64,000 nucleotides of DNA from Polytrichum commune (taxonomy: Eukaryota; Streptophyta; Polytrichopsida; Polytrichales; Polytrichaceae). The first letter of the stretch is position 1; every line of letters begins with the position of its first letter. Positions 1 through 10,493 of this stretch are shown piece after piece. The DNA lies in the NCBI GenBank assembly GCA_950295325.1, contig OX485805.1, positions 3,532,501 through 3,596,500 of the forward strand. Direction: 5' to 3'. Under the pieces are notes generated by a model that was not told where the DNA came from, did not search any database, and saw nothing but the letters and a program-made list of their open reading frames with translations. The position numbers and the translations under genes are program-made.

Positions 1-10
1 GAGTTCTCAC

Positions 11-3000
11 CTTGACATCTTCCATCAGACCACTGAAGTCAAGGCCCTTGGTGGCTGGGTCATAGTAACGGAATGTGTGTTGAGGAACCTGTGCGTCCTT
101 CCAGATGTTGTGATGACTGCAGTCACCCATAGGTAGCAATTTAGAAGTCCAGAAAAACAAGAAGGCTTACATATACTGCATGATTTCTGAACGAGGTTAT
201 GTAGCAAAGTACAAGTGTGATAAGATGAACATTCAGTGGTGTTCTCTCATGCAAAGAAAGCTGTAATAGTGCTAAGCCAACATAATTAGCTGTACAACCA
301 TTACCAAGTAATTTGATGGTGCCTAGAGATAATGTGAAAGAAAGCATCACAAAGACATACTTTGACCAGGTTGGAACAGGGATGAAGACATGGGCTTCTG
401 GCTTGAACCGCCTCTGGAAATCAGCAAAGAGTCGGCATGCACCAGTCCCTGATAAAGCTTGCACAGCAGCAACCCTCTTGTCAGCGAGGACACTAGCATC
501 TTCTCCATATGCCAGCTTCATACTGTGGTTGTTGAAGGCCACACTTCCTCCCATGGGCAAATACTCCCTGCAAGAGCAAAGCAGTAGGAGCAGCCCTCAT
601 TAGCAGTTTGTGTTGATTGAACAACCAGAAACTGGAAAGGGACCACACTAAAGAAACAAGAATGATGACCACTGCACCCATGCTCAACAATGAAATTCTG
701 GCATGAAGTGAGAAGGGTTGCACACCATAACCTCTTGCAAACAAATCTAGTACTTTCTAATGTGCAATGTTCTTCAGCCCGGGTAGAATGTCAGCAAGGT
801 GAAGAAATCACCAAGAGTAACCACTCAGAATAAAACCTCAGTATATCAGTTGCATTTCAGGAAAACAAATGTAACTGAAAATGGTTTCTTAGCTTTGCTT
901 AAATGAGTGTCATATTAAGGGTATTGATGTCGACGCTCTGTTTCCTGCTCTTCACCAGATACAATATCCAGCTAAGGAGCAAATATTTATTGGTTTCCCT
1001 AAACGACCTCATAAAGGATCACAAGAATAAGTAATGCCAATCAAAACCACCTTCAATCCAGTACTTACATGAAATTGCTGCCAGCGATCTTCCCCTCAGC
1101 CTGACGCACACAATCCAACACCATGGGCTTACCCTCGTCTGTGCGGTATGCTCCCTGTTCCAACACACACATTTCAGCTCCAAGAAACATAAAAATAACT
1201 GAATATTTCATACTTGATACACTAATAGAATCCATAACTTCATCTTGACAAGTCTTGTGAAGCCCAGATGATTGATTCCACTAGCTATACAAGGCTCCCA
1301 CTTTCTGTGCGATCCATCAGAAAGAGTCCCCCACCACTTTCAATATGTCTTCCTGAAAATCCAAGTGGAAACCAATTTTTAAAACTCCCGTCCTATTCAT
1401 TATCACTTACTCGAAATTTGCATTCCTCCAACACCTTAAGCACCCTCAGGCATTCCACAACTGTGAGTTCTAATGTGTAGCTCAAAACAGTATCTACAAA
1501 ACCCTGAACCTTGCCTTCAACTAGTCAAATGTTTAAACCAAAGATGGTTAACTCTGCGCACCCCTTGACCTCGGAATTGCCACCTTGTATAAACACCTAA
1601 GTCAAAAATGGAGTTTCCCCAATGTCACATAACATATCCATGCTTCCACAAACTCAAAATTAGCACAGCTCTAAGTACCTAAGGTATGCAGGCCTTCCAT
1701 GTCACTTTCTTGAGTGCTGTGTGGTTAGGTGAGGATCTAATAACAGACATGAATAAAACATGTGTTTAGAAGAGATTGGACTATGTGCTCAAAACATGTT
1801 ACCCATTCTAGGCTCAATAGTCAACATAATCAGTGAACGCATTTTAACAAGTTCGAGAATCTTCGCTTGGAGGATAAGATATCCATACAAGCTCCAAAAA
1901 TAATGAGGCAAATGGCTACAGACATGATATGGAATTGCCAATCATCTTGACCTAATTGCATGTTTCACATCCTAGGCTTGTTTAGGACTTTGCGAGCCTG
2001 TATCACTTGGGAACCTCGAACCCAGAGTGTCTAACAAGCAAGTTACATATTTTGCCCAAATCCTTTCACAGCCTCAAATTGGCGAAACTCTTTTTCCACA
2101 CCCAGACTATGGCGCAATTCTCCACTCAAGAGAATTGCACAGCAGCTCCTATTGGTTGGACAGCGGATGTGAAGCTCGTACCACAAGAGGAAAGGGACGA
2201 GCGGAAGGGAGAGAGACTTGTCTATTAGGAGACTCGAATGCATCACATGATGAATGAATCCATCTAAAAGATTACGATCCCAATTGCACTTCGTAACCTT
2301 GAGCCCAGAAAATCAAATTAGAACAAGATAGTTACATATAATGATAGCTGATAGCTTCATTCATTATGTAATGCAATCATTTGTCACTAATGTCCAGATA
2401 AAGCCATCAGCCTTCTTTGGGAGCCTCCGGGCCCAATTGCACTTGGGATCTCGAGCGCAGAGAACCTGAACAAGAGAGTTCAAATATTTGCCCATATCCT
2501 GTCTGCAGCCTGGAATTAGCGAAAGAATGGAGCGATCTTATTGATAACAGCATATTCCAAAATGGCATCTCCCAATGTCACATAACATACACATGCACCC
2601 ACAATCTGCAAATTAGCGCAGCTCTAAGTACCTAGTTGTAAAAGAGTTCTCTAAGCTCCGATAAGAGACAAACGAATCTGTCACACGATAAATAAAGTCT
2701 CCAGCCTTGTCTGAGAATAAGGAGCACGATTACACTGAAACCTCGACCGCAGACAACCGAACAAGAGTTACAAATTTCCCGCAAATCCTTAAGTCAGCAT
2801 GGAATTGGTGAAAAATGGCGCGATCTTAATAGAACCACGAATTTCCAAACTGATGTTTCCCAATGCCAAACGACATATCCGTGCTCCAATAACCTGGAAA
2901 TTAGAGCAGCTCTAAGTACCTAGTCGTGAAACAGTTTAGGCGCCAAATGATAAACGAAGCCATCAGTCTTGTCTAAGAGATTAGAGCCCCATTGCACTTG

Positions 3001-4043
3001 GAACCTCGAGCTCAGAGACCTGAACTAGACTATTTAAATATTCCTCGCAAATCCTTTCCGCAGCCTCGAATTGGCAAATTCTTATATGTAGCGTGATCTT
3101 CCACTGAAAAGCATACTCTTGCACTTTCGACACCCTTGCAATCCGCCTCACCTCCTATTGCACAGCTCCCGAATAACAGAATAAGGACAGGGAAACAAAG
3201 AGTTCCGTAATCAAAGATGAGAGACAAAGAGCTCCCTATTCTGAGATTAAAGACAAAGGAATGCATCACGTGATGAATGAAGCCATCAACATTGTTTAAG
3301 AGATTCAGATCCGGATTGCACTTCGGAACCTCGAGCTCAGAGAATCAACTTAGACATAGAGAGTTACATATCTCCTCCTAATCATCTCGCAGCCTCGAAT
3401 TGGCGAAGGTCTTTAGGATGGCGCGATCTTCCAGTAAGAAGCACACTATCGCACTCTCGACACCCGCGCAATCTGCCTCACCTTCTATGCACAGAATACG
3501 CACACAGAGAGCGAGATAGACAAAGACCTCTCTATTGGGAAATTAGAGACAAATGATGGTTGAGGGCTTCATTCATGATGTGATGCATTCCTTTGTCTCG
3601 AACAAGGCTGATGGCTTTCTTCAGATATTGAATAATATTACGAGCCCGATTGCACTTGGAAACTCGAGCTCAAAGAACATGACAACAAAGTTACAAATTC
3701 CCCACAAATCCATTCGGCAGCCTCGAATTGGCGAAAGTTTTTTTAGTATGACGTGATCATCGACTAAAAGCACATCGATATCGCACTCTCGACACCCGAA
3801 AATCTGCCTCGTCTCCTTTCCTAAACAGAATAAGGAAACGAAAGGAAAGGAGCGAGAAACAAAGAGAGACGCACATACCACTCCCACATTCATCTTGTCG
3901 GGGTGCGTGTCAGCGAGGAAAGCCTCCGTGACTCCCAGAATGGGATCGCGGGCCGCGGGCTGCACATGCTTCCACCACGAAGCTGTGCTCATCAACCGCC
4001 GCCCACTGCTGCCGCCATTCCGAGCTGCTGCTGCCATCGCCAT
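11..4043 (-). CDS. ASP1: Mitochondrial aspartate aminotransferase, 5' four coding exons (partial)
   Basis: PLP-dependent transaminase interconverting aspartate/2-oxoglutarate and oxaloacetate/glutamate in the mitochondrial matrix. Exons on the minus strand: 4043-3879, 1154-1069, 567-361 and 116-11. Together they give 564 nt (188 codons) and all junctions are in phase with GT-AG introns. The first ~20 residues are Ala/Arg/Ser-rich and end in [10 protein letters not shown], as in a transit peptide. Family blocks follow in order: [21 protein letters not shown] (spanning junction 1/2), [33 protein letters not shown] and IPVPTWSNHHNIW (spanning junction 3/4). The PLP lysine and the C-terminal half lie beyond the left edge. 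The start is the first ATG before the transit-like sequence. No break is seen. I judge it a functional host gene. Confidence 0.95.
1155..3878 (-). repeat. Intron 1 of the aminotransferase gene with degenerate tandem repeats
   Basis: A 2724-bp intron between exons 1 and 2. From about 1975 to 3870 it holds about six diverged copies of a 265-440 bp unit. A good anchor is GCCTCGAATTGGCGAA and its variants, at about 2071, 2508, 2797, 3062, 3391 and 3720. Each copy also has a block like 'gcacttggaacctcgagctcagag' and most have 'ggcgcgatctt'. The last copy runs to within a few bases of the exon 1 donor, so expansion has reached the splice site without altering it. The part from 1155 to 1970 shows nothing I recognise. 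Confidence 0.7.
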
Positions 4044-4214
4044 AGCGTTGTTTTCCTTTGCCTAAACCCTGTCGACCTCTGCTTCGAAAACACTACAGGG
4101 CTTGCTCGTTCCTGCGCCTGAGGCTGCGATCTATAGCTCGTTGGAGAGCTGAAGCGGCGAGGAGCGCGCTGGGATGCGAAGCAGATCGCGGGGATGGCGA
4201 CGGCGAGCACACGA
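4044..4214 (-). promoter_or_regulatory. Aminotransferase 5' leader/promoter-proximal region
   Basis: GC-rich sequence just upstream (minus strand) of the aminotransferase ATG. It is followed almost at once, from about 4215, by an LTR-like repeat that recurs at 5.7 kb. No clear TATA box is visible on the minus strand. The true promoter may therefore be TATA-less or partly transposon-derived. This is inferred from position only. Confidence 0.3.
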
Positions 4215-4452
4215 GTCTCGTGAATCCCTCGGTGTGTGAGTGAAGAGAGCAGAGGGTTTGCGGCGACCGCTAAGAGGCGGGCCCCCTAGTCCGCCGCTCG
4301 GGACGCTTGCTGTTTCTGGATGAATGAGTGTATGGTTTTAGATGAAAATAATAATAGTGTGGACGAATAATGTGGATGAAATAATGGACGTTATTTGTGA
4401 TAAGACCCCTTGTGGAGTGACCCCACCAATTTTGGGCACCAAGTGTAAAGGC
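4215..4452. repeat. LTR-like repeat fragment, copy 1
   Basis: This stretch and 5735-5935 are diverged direct copies. Shared blocks are 'gaatcc.ctcgg', 'agaggcgg..ccc..agtccgcc', 'gacgcttgct.tttctggatgaatga' and 'gaccccttgtggag.g.ccccacca'. The copy ends in a TGG-containing string (attttgggcaccaagtg) that resembles an LTR end followed by a primer-binding site. It lies 170 bp upstream of the aminotransferase start codon. The element family is unknown. Confidence 0.5.
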
Positions 4453-5734
4453 CACTTCACACAAGAGACTGAAGGCCACTTCAAGCACTCTCATTGGTGG
4501 AAAAGGTGGAGCCGGTCCAAGTTTGCTTCACACTATGCTTGAGGGACCAACGGAGTATGTGAACACAAGATGGATGTAAAGTCTACACGGATCCGTACAC
4601 AACATCCGTTTTTCATGGTCACTTTGAATATTTTCAAAAACCCCATCTCTTGGAGGTAGGCCTTACGCAAAACCGGGAGACTATGGCACTTTGAAATCTC
4701 ATCATCCTTGATTTATTCTATTTTATCATGTGTGAGGACCCCGCATGAATAGAAATTCATTGAAAATAGTATTTGGTTACGGGTCGTGTCAAATATGACT
4801 GCACACTACACTTGAGGGCCCGTGACCACATTACATGATTTTGGAAGTGTCTTGGGATGGCTTTTGTACACTTTTTTTTGGGCTCTCACAATTTCATGGT
4901 CATGGTTCTTGGCTCATGTGTGAAGTGGCCCTAAGGAATGTAAGGAATGTACCTAGTTGGTTGGGAATGTTTTCCAATGATTGTCTCACAAACTTTATGT
5001 GTTAAGGTGACCCAAATATCATCAAAGTCAGCGGCTAAATCACTGTATTACTCACCCACCAAATTATAACAATTGTACCGTCAATCAAGAGCCACGAATA
5101 GGTGTCCAATTAAGGAAGTCAATTCAATGAGCCTCACCTACATTAAGTAGGCTTGACGCCAATGGCCGAGCCTTGTTGGGTTGGGTCCCCTAAAGGGTAT
5201 CATAATCATAGTCCTCTAAGCTTAAGTACAAGGACATTGTTGTCCGCAGTTTCAGTATGCCAACCAATTCTTCTCCCATGTTCATAGTTATTGGAATTAT
5301 CTATCTCCTCCAACATATCGATTATGAAATCGCATGCACGGTTTTTCACTACATCTCATGAAGTGCTCACATTTAAAAAGATAGTTTGACAACATGATTA
5401 CTTCAAGATCATATTATGCTTGCAACTCTCCACCAATCTACATTGTTAGTCATTTCAACCAATCATATCAAGTTTCTCACCAAAAATTATGAGGTTATTT
5501 TATTATGACTAATTACCAGACCAAGTTACTTATGAATTCATTCTTAAAAAGAGTAGTGGATTTAACCATGTGGATGCAGTCCATTGATGGTGTCTCACAA
5601 CCTCTCTCTTATGTAATAGTTCTCCTAAAACCCTTAGATTGGTTAGTTTATAGAACATCTTAGAAAATTAGTACGCTCAAGTCCTTGTAGACCTTTAGAG
5701 GTTAAGGGCTATTAAATTCATTGGATAAGCTTAC
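4453..5734. other. AT-rich intergenic DNA without a recognisable gene
   Basis: About 1.3 kb between the two LTR-like copies. All reading frames are short and I see no conserved motif. It could be the decayed inside of the element bounded by the two copies, but no gag or pol residue pattern remains. Confidence 0.4.
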
Positions 5735-5935
5735 ACAAATCTAGCGAATCCTCGGGATGCACGAGAAGAGAGAGGTTCGTGGAGATGGCTAGAGGTGGTC
5801 CCCAAGTCCACCATTCACAATGCTTGTTCCTAGATGAATGATTAAATGGATGGATGGATAAAACTATAAACGTTGTTGATGGTAGACCCCTTGTGGAGGG
5901 GCCCCACCATTCTTGGACACAATGTGTAAGGAATG
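5735..5935. repeat. LTR-like repeat fragment, copy 2
   Basis: Second copy of the repeat at 4215-4452, in the same orientation, more diverged and shorter. It ends in 'attcttggacacaatgtgtaa', parallel to the end of copy 1. Whether the pair are the two LTRs of one small element or two solo fragments cannot be settled by eye. Confidence 0.45.
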
Positions 5936-5987
5936 TTGGTACATTGTTGAGCAAACATTATTATTAGGTAGGCCATTTTACACTTGA

Positions 5988-6484
5988 GGGGCGGTTTACA
6001 CTATGGACCATGAAGTCGTCCCACGTAAGAGGCCTATTTTGCGTGGGACGACTTCATGGGACGACTTCCATGGTCCGAGTTACTAAAATATTAGTTTTCA
6101 TGGTTCGTGGGCCCTTCACTAGGTGTAAACCGAATGTGGACCATGAAGAATGACCATGCACCAAAAAGTGGAGTCATTAACTAAGTTGGAAAAAAAATCA
6201 TTAAAAAAATCCAAAAAAATCATTAAAACGACATTTTTTCTGACATGGGCCCTTGCTATTTTTCCTAGACCACCTCTTTTGCTTGTCCCAACGGAAAACC
6301 CGTTGGACCATGGCAGTGGATAGAGTAGGCTTAAAAAAACAAATTTGTGGACCTCAACTTCCGTGGTCACTCTGCCATTTTTTCCTTGGTGTAAACCCAA
6401 GTCATCCCAGGACGACTTCAACGTCCAATCACATCGCTTAGATGGCTGTGGGACGACTTCATGGTCCATAGTGTAAACCGCCCC
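5988..6484. mobile_element. PIF/Harbinger-derived MITE, 497 bp
   Basis: The ends are perfect inverted repeats of 37 bp, beginning GGGGCGGTTTACACTATGG, at 5988-6024 and 6448-6484. They are flanked by a 3-bp direct repeat TGA (5985-5987, 6485-6487). About 170 bp of the left end matches the reverse complement of the right end of the transposase-bearing fragment at 43.5-44.73 kb. The MITE is therefore a deletion derivative of that Harbinger family. It contains no transposase. A further inverted pair near the left end (cgtgggacgacttcatg) could fold. Confidence 0.85.
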
Positions 6485-6511
6485 TGAGATGGCCGAGTGT
6501 TGGAGGTTGCG

Positions 6512-6996
6512 TTCCCATAGGGTTGCCTACTTTATCTTCCAATGTTTTCCGTTTTTGTCCATGCCCATCCTTGTTTGTTTCACATTCTCTTGAACATTGG
6601 CTATAGATTCATGCCGAGGAATGTCAATAGTAGAAGGTATTTCAAAAGTTCAGGCTGTGGAAAAAAATTCAAGAAACCTCCGCGTAAGATCTGTCTTACG
6701 CATCATTTTTTCTTCACAGTAATGTTCAACACAAAATTATTCTTTTTGCACCAATTTTTCAACTTCATCCAAAGTATTTAGAATATATATATATATATAT
6801 ATATATAATCAATTTTTTTAATAAAATTTTCAATAATATTCAAATTCAATGTATCAATTTCCATTAATGACATTGATTCTAACTGTACAATAAGTGTTCA
6901 AAGAAACACTATATTTTAAAACTCTCACTTGTAATATGAAATAACATATGATCCACATCTACCACCTCCAATGTTACATCCGGATTCGTTTGATAA
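6512..6996 (-). pseudogene. MULE-like segment copy 1, 3' part (interrupted)
   Basis: 485 bp matching 18070-18500 almost throughout. Landmarks are 'tcttccaatgtttt', 'ccgaggaatgtcaatagtagaaggt', 'tgttcaacaca' and 'ccaatNttacat'. In the other copy the minus strand keeps a short frame with HYCEEEMMRNTD; here that frame has stops. It continues on the far side of the Harbinger insertion at 14167. An (AT)n microsatellite lies at about 6783-6808. Confidence 0.6.
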
Positions 6997-7012
6997 AGGT
7001 CCTTCCACACCT

Positions 7013-8130
7013 AATGAAGGTAGCAGACAAATGTTATTTTCAAACATTTGTTGTTGACTAAAAAAACATATTCGTTCACACGGTGGACAAGAATACGAGA
7101 TATTACGGATTTTGTATGATACGAAACACCGATGATATATATTGTCTGTACACACCTATGGCCGTATCTGCCCTATATCTGTGTAACACCTCATGATCGC
7201 GTAACGGCCTTTCACATCAGAAAAGCGATGTCTTGCACCACACCGATGTTTGAATATCGTGCCTTCGCGGTCCTTTAAGGTTTCTTTTCCTCTCTGATGA
7301 GTTTATGAGAAGGAAACACAGATCTCTCCAAACCCTAAACACTCATCCACTTCACGTTACAGAAGCCCACATTGATTTCATTCACCACCGCAACACTGCA
7401 CGTTGCTCCAAGGATGAATCGAAGAGGAAGTTGCGCTCCAATTCAAGGATGAATCGAGGAGGAAGCTGCGTTCCCCGGAAAGATCTGAAGGTGTTGTGCT
7501 GCAAGTAGATCTGCCATGTTCCCGTCGTCTTTTGTCTCTTTCGCGTGCAATACGATCTATAACCAGATCTATGGTTATTCTATTTCAGGGAAAAAGGGAG
7601 CAATCGGGGCTGGAGTGGAGAAGGAGCAGTGTGCAGCAATTGGTGCACTTGTGACACTTTCAGCAGACAACCCACCCAAGGTGTTGACTTGTGTAGGGAA
7701 GATTTACGCACCCTTCGGTTGAAAAAAATATGAACTTCTCCCATTCTTGCCTTCAGAGTGCAAGTTCTCTAGGAATAGATTTTATCGGGTTTGCATCCTG
7801 GGTTTGAATGTGTCAAATGTGATGACGATTCGATGCCATCGTCTCCACTTCTACCCATACGTCATGCACAATGTTGAGTGTGTGTGTTTCCTTTTCCTTT
7901 TCTGTCAATTCCTGTCTTGTGACCTAAATGTAAGGTAGTTGCAGAGGACCTTGCGAGAATGGCGCCCAGCCTTTCCGGTATGAAGGTGTTCATCGACCAA
8001 AATGATGTGAGCAGTTTGTGACGGACAGTACGAGAAGATTAAGAGACTTGCATTTGGGTTTCTTGCATTATTATCGTTGATGAATGATGTTACCTGGTGT
8101 TATTGTCCTTCTCTGGCGTTTCAATAAGGG
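7013..8130 (+). other. Leader part of the captured region, no assigned gene
   Basis: About 1.1 kb inside the Harbinger element. Plus-strand open stretches at 7305-7508, 7516-7722 and around 7930-8010 have no family signature I recognise. The first contains a duplicated 'aggatgaatcgaagaggaag'-type piece. It may be the 5' region of the captured RNA-binding gene or a third captured fragment. Confidence 0.35.
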
Positions 8131-8135
8131 TTTCA

Positions 8136-9658
8136 CTACTGGCTCATCTTCGTATACAGGCTCATCTTCAGCATCACGCTCAAGATCAAGGTCACGATCA
8201 TCCTCATCTTCTGGGAGTGAGACTTCTAGAAGTTGCAGTCCTCCTGCCAAAATAAGGCATTTTGTTTTACATATCCCTGAAATGTTGTTTTTTTATTTCA
8301 GCTCGAGCATGATTGCTGTTGAATTGAAGAGAGAAAGATTGGTACTCAGGATATATTAGATTGGTTTTCTTTAGAGGATACACAATTTGAACTCAGTGTA
8401 TTATTGGGAAAATCGTTCACCTCTCCTTGTTGTGGCGTGCAGTGATGCATCAGGTGCAAAGAAACCCATATCTTCATCACCCCCACCTAAGAAATTTTCA
8501 CCTGTCAAGTAAGTGTTTGGCCAGCCACTGTCTGAAAGCATTGTTGTGTGTTGATAAATGTGAATATGCTTACATGTGCTCTTTTTGCAATTTAGGATGA
8601 GAAATAGGAGCCTAGTTAGATGCACTACCAGTATTAGCAAAACATTTTCTACAGAATTGCTTAAATAGGATCAATCAGGATATTCTGACTCTTTGTTTTG
8701 TGCTTTATCATTATTCAACTACAGAAAATTGCGAACTCCAACCCCAGAATCCACTGTGTTGCATGTTGGGTGCCTCACTCGCAATGTAAACGAGGCACAC
8801 CTGAAAGAGATCTTTGGTATGCTTGCACTTTGGAATTTTCTCATTGACTGCACCAAATAATAATGAGTAGTTCATGGTTTTTAGTGTTTTCATAGTGCAG
8901 AACTTCTATGTAATTACAATTTGAAAATAGCTTAGGTTCATGATATTAATCTTTTATGTGAATGTATTGAACTTTGTCTGTTTGCTATGATTCAGGCAAC
9001 TATGGTGAAGTTTGTAAATGTGGAGCTAGCTATGGATCGCACTGTATGTATTTAACCTTCTTCCATGGAGTCATGCTGTCTGTAATTTTGTTTGTTACTT
9101 TATGGCATCATAAAATATATATGGAACGGGAATGAACTCAATGCTTCACCTTACAGGTTAATCTGCCCAAGGGATTCGGCTATGTGGAGTTCAAGACAAG
9201 GACAGATGCTGAGAAGGCCTTGCAGCATATGGATGGGGTAAATCCTTAAACTGAGTGGAAAGGCTGAGCTATTTTGCTTATTGCAGTCTCTTGAGGTTAC
9301 CTTCGAGTTTGGGGGTGCCTCTCCTAACTTCATAGGCTCACTTAAAATACATGTGGCTGGAGATTGTGTATTGTAGCTGCTATATGATCAGTTATTATTC
9401 ATCCTATTCATGCTAGCTCTATTCATTCTTTTCCTGCTTTATGGAACATGTATTCTTGTTTCCAGGCAAACTTTTTCAGGTCTTGCAAGAAATCTCATGC
9501 CATTTTCATGATGCAGGGTCAAATTGATGGGAATATCGTGAGTGCACAATTCATTTTGGTGCCTCGAAAGAAGGTAGTGGAGCCCATGCCGTTCAAGAGG
9601 GATGTATCACCTCCCCCTAAGAGAGGAGATGATGTCATGGAAATGGACATGGATACAG
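8136..9658 (+). pseudogene. Captured SR45/RNPS1-type RNA-binding protein gene fragment
   Basis: The family consists of spliceosome/exon-junction-associated SR-like proteins with one RRM. Introns are kept. An RS-rich exon at about 8136-8246 has alternating SR/SS runs. Exons follow at 8443-8508, 8725-8816 (VLHVGCLTRNVNEAHLKEIF, the start of the RRM), 8996-9043, 9157-9237 (NLPKGFGYVEFK, RNP1) and 9517-9658 (IDGNIVSAQFILVP, the end of the RRM). Exon 8996-9043 is 48 nt where the frame needs 47. An extra T in 'gaagtttgtaaat' breaks the RRM frame. The RS exon ends at a GC rather than a GT donor. The Pro/Arg-rich tail of the family is missing. I call it a transposon-captured pseudogene copied at the DNA level. 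Confidence 0.8.
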
Positions 9659-9796
9659 GTACCTCAATCTTGCATACTGTTGCTTCTTGCTACATCTATT
9701 TAACACCTTTACCAAGAAGAGGTTGGAAGTTTTAGATATATGCACATAAAAATGAAAAATGTTTATAAGCTGATCTGGTTTCTCTGCAATGTTCAG

Positions 9797-10186
9797 GTCC
9801 GGACCTGTCAATGGTGTCACATCAATCCCGAAAGCAGATTCCTCTTATCAGGCAAATGGGCCATTAAATGATTCTCCATTTCTGGTTGGTGTTCTGGATA
9901 TTTATGGGTTCGAAAGTTTCACATTCAACAGGTAGATGTCTCACCTCTTTGTCTGAAACGTTGGGTTTCCATTGTCATGTAATTTGAAGAAATGCTGAAG
10001 AAATTGACATGTTGACTTCAAAAACATTCTAAAATTACAGAATTCATGGGCAAAGAACTCAGCTAATCAAAGCACTGTTGGATTGTTTTGTTTCTGATGG
10101 AAACACAAGTGTGTGGCTATGGATGCAGTTTTGAACAATTTTGCATAAATCTTGCAAATGAGAAGCTTCAACAACATTTTGACCAG
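9797..10186 (+). pseudogene. Captured myosin motor-domain fragment (two exons)
   Basis: The open stretch 9797-9931 ends with VGVLDIYGFESFTFN, the motor-domain relay region, and then a GT donor at 9932. After an intron, exon 10129-10186 reads SFEQFCINLANEKLQQHFDQ across the junction and ends at a GT donor. Both exons are in phase with each other. The phase of the preceding SR45-like exon (one leftover base) does not fit the myosin frame and leads to an early stop. A fused protein is therefore not made by simple splicing. Actin- and ATP-binding parts before and after are absent, and the fragment ends before the transposase region. Confidence 0.8.
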
Positions 10187-10210
10187 GTTAGTTTTGCTGC
10201 CACATATGTA

Positions 10211-10241
<31 letters not shown>

Positions 10242-10493
10242 TTAAGAAATAAAATAATCATTTTTGTCACTTTTGTTTATAAGCAGAGGTTGTAGCTGCA
10301 TAAATGGCGCCATAACGAGAGCGACCAGAAAGAAAGGGCGCTTCATTCAAATTTACAGTGTAAGCGGGCTTATTTAAATTTGGAAGTCGCAGTAGGTCCT
10401 TTCGAATTTGTGACACTGTAAAACGTTGTTCCAGGGTATTTCGATTAATATCTTTGGGCTTGCATTTTTCAATGCAACTAGCACTGTGGAAAT
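10187..10493. other. Junction between captured myosin fragment and transposase gene
   Basis: About 300 bp containing an AT microsatellite (about 10217-10243) and probably the transposase promoter. A string AGGTCCTTTCG at about 10393 resembles the start of the element's terminal repeat (AGGTCCTTCC). It could be a relic of an older, shorter element end, but 8-9 matching bases are weak evidence. Confidence 0.3.

Noticed and set aside
3621-4043. A 140-codon single-exon protein at the aminotransferase start
   Set aside because: Only the first 55 codons are coding. The rest reads into intron 1 past a clear donor at 3878.
8136-10186. A functional SR45-myosin fusion gene
   Set aside because: An extra base breaks the RRM, the junction phase does not fit, and the myosin motor is only two exons long.
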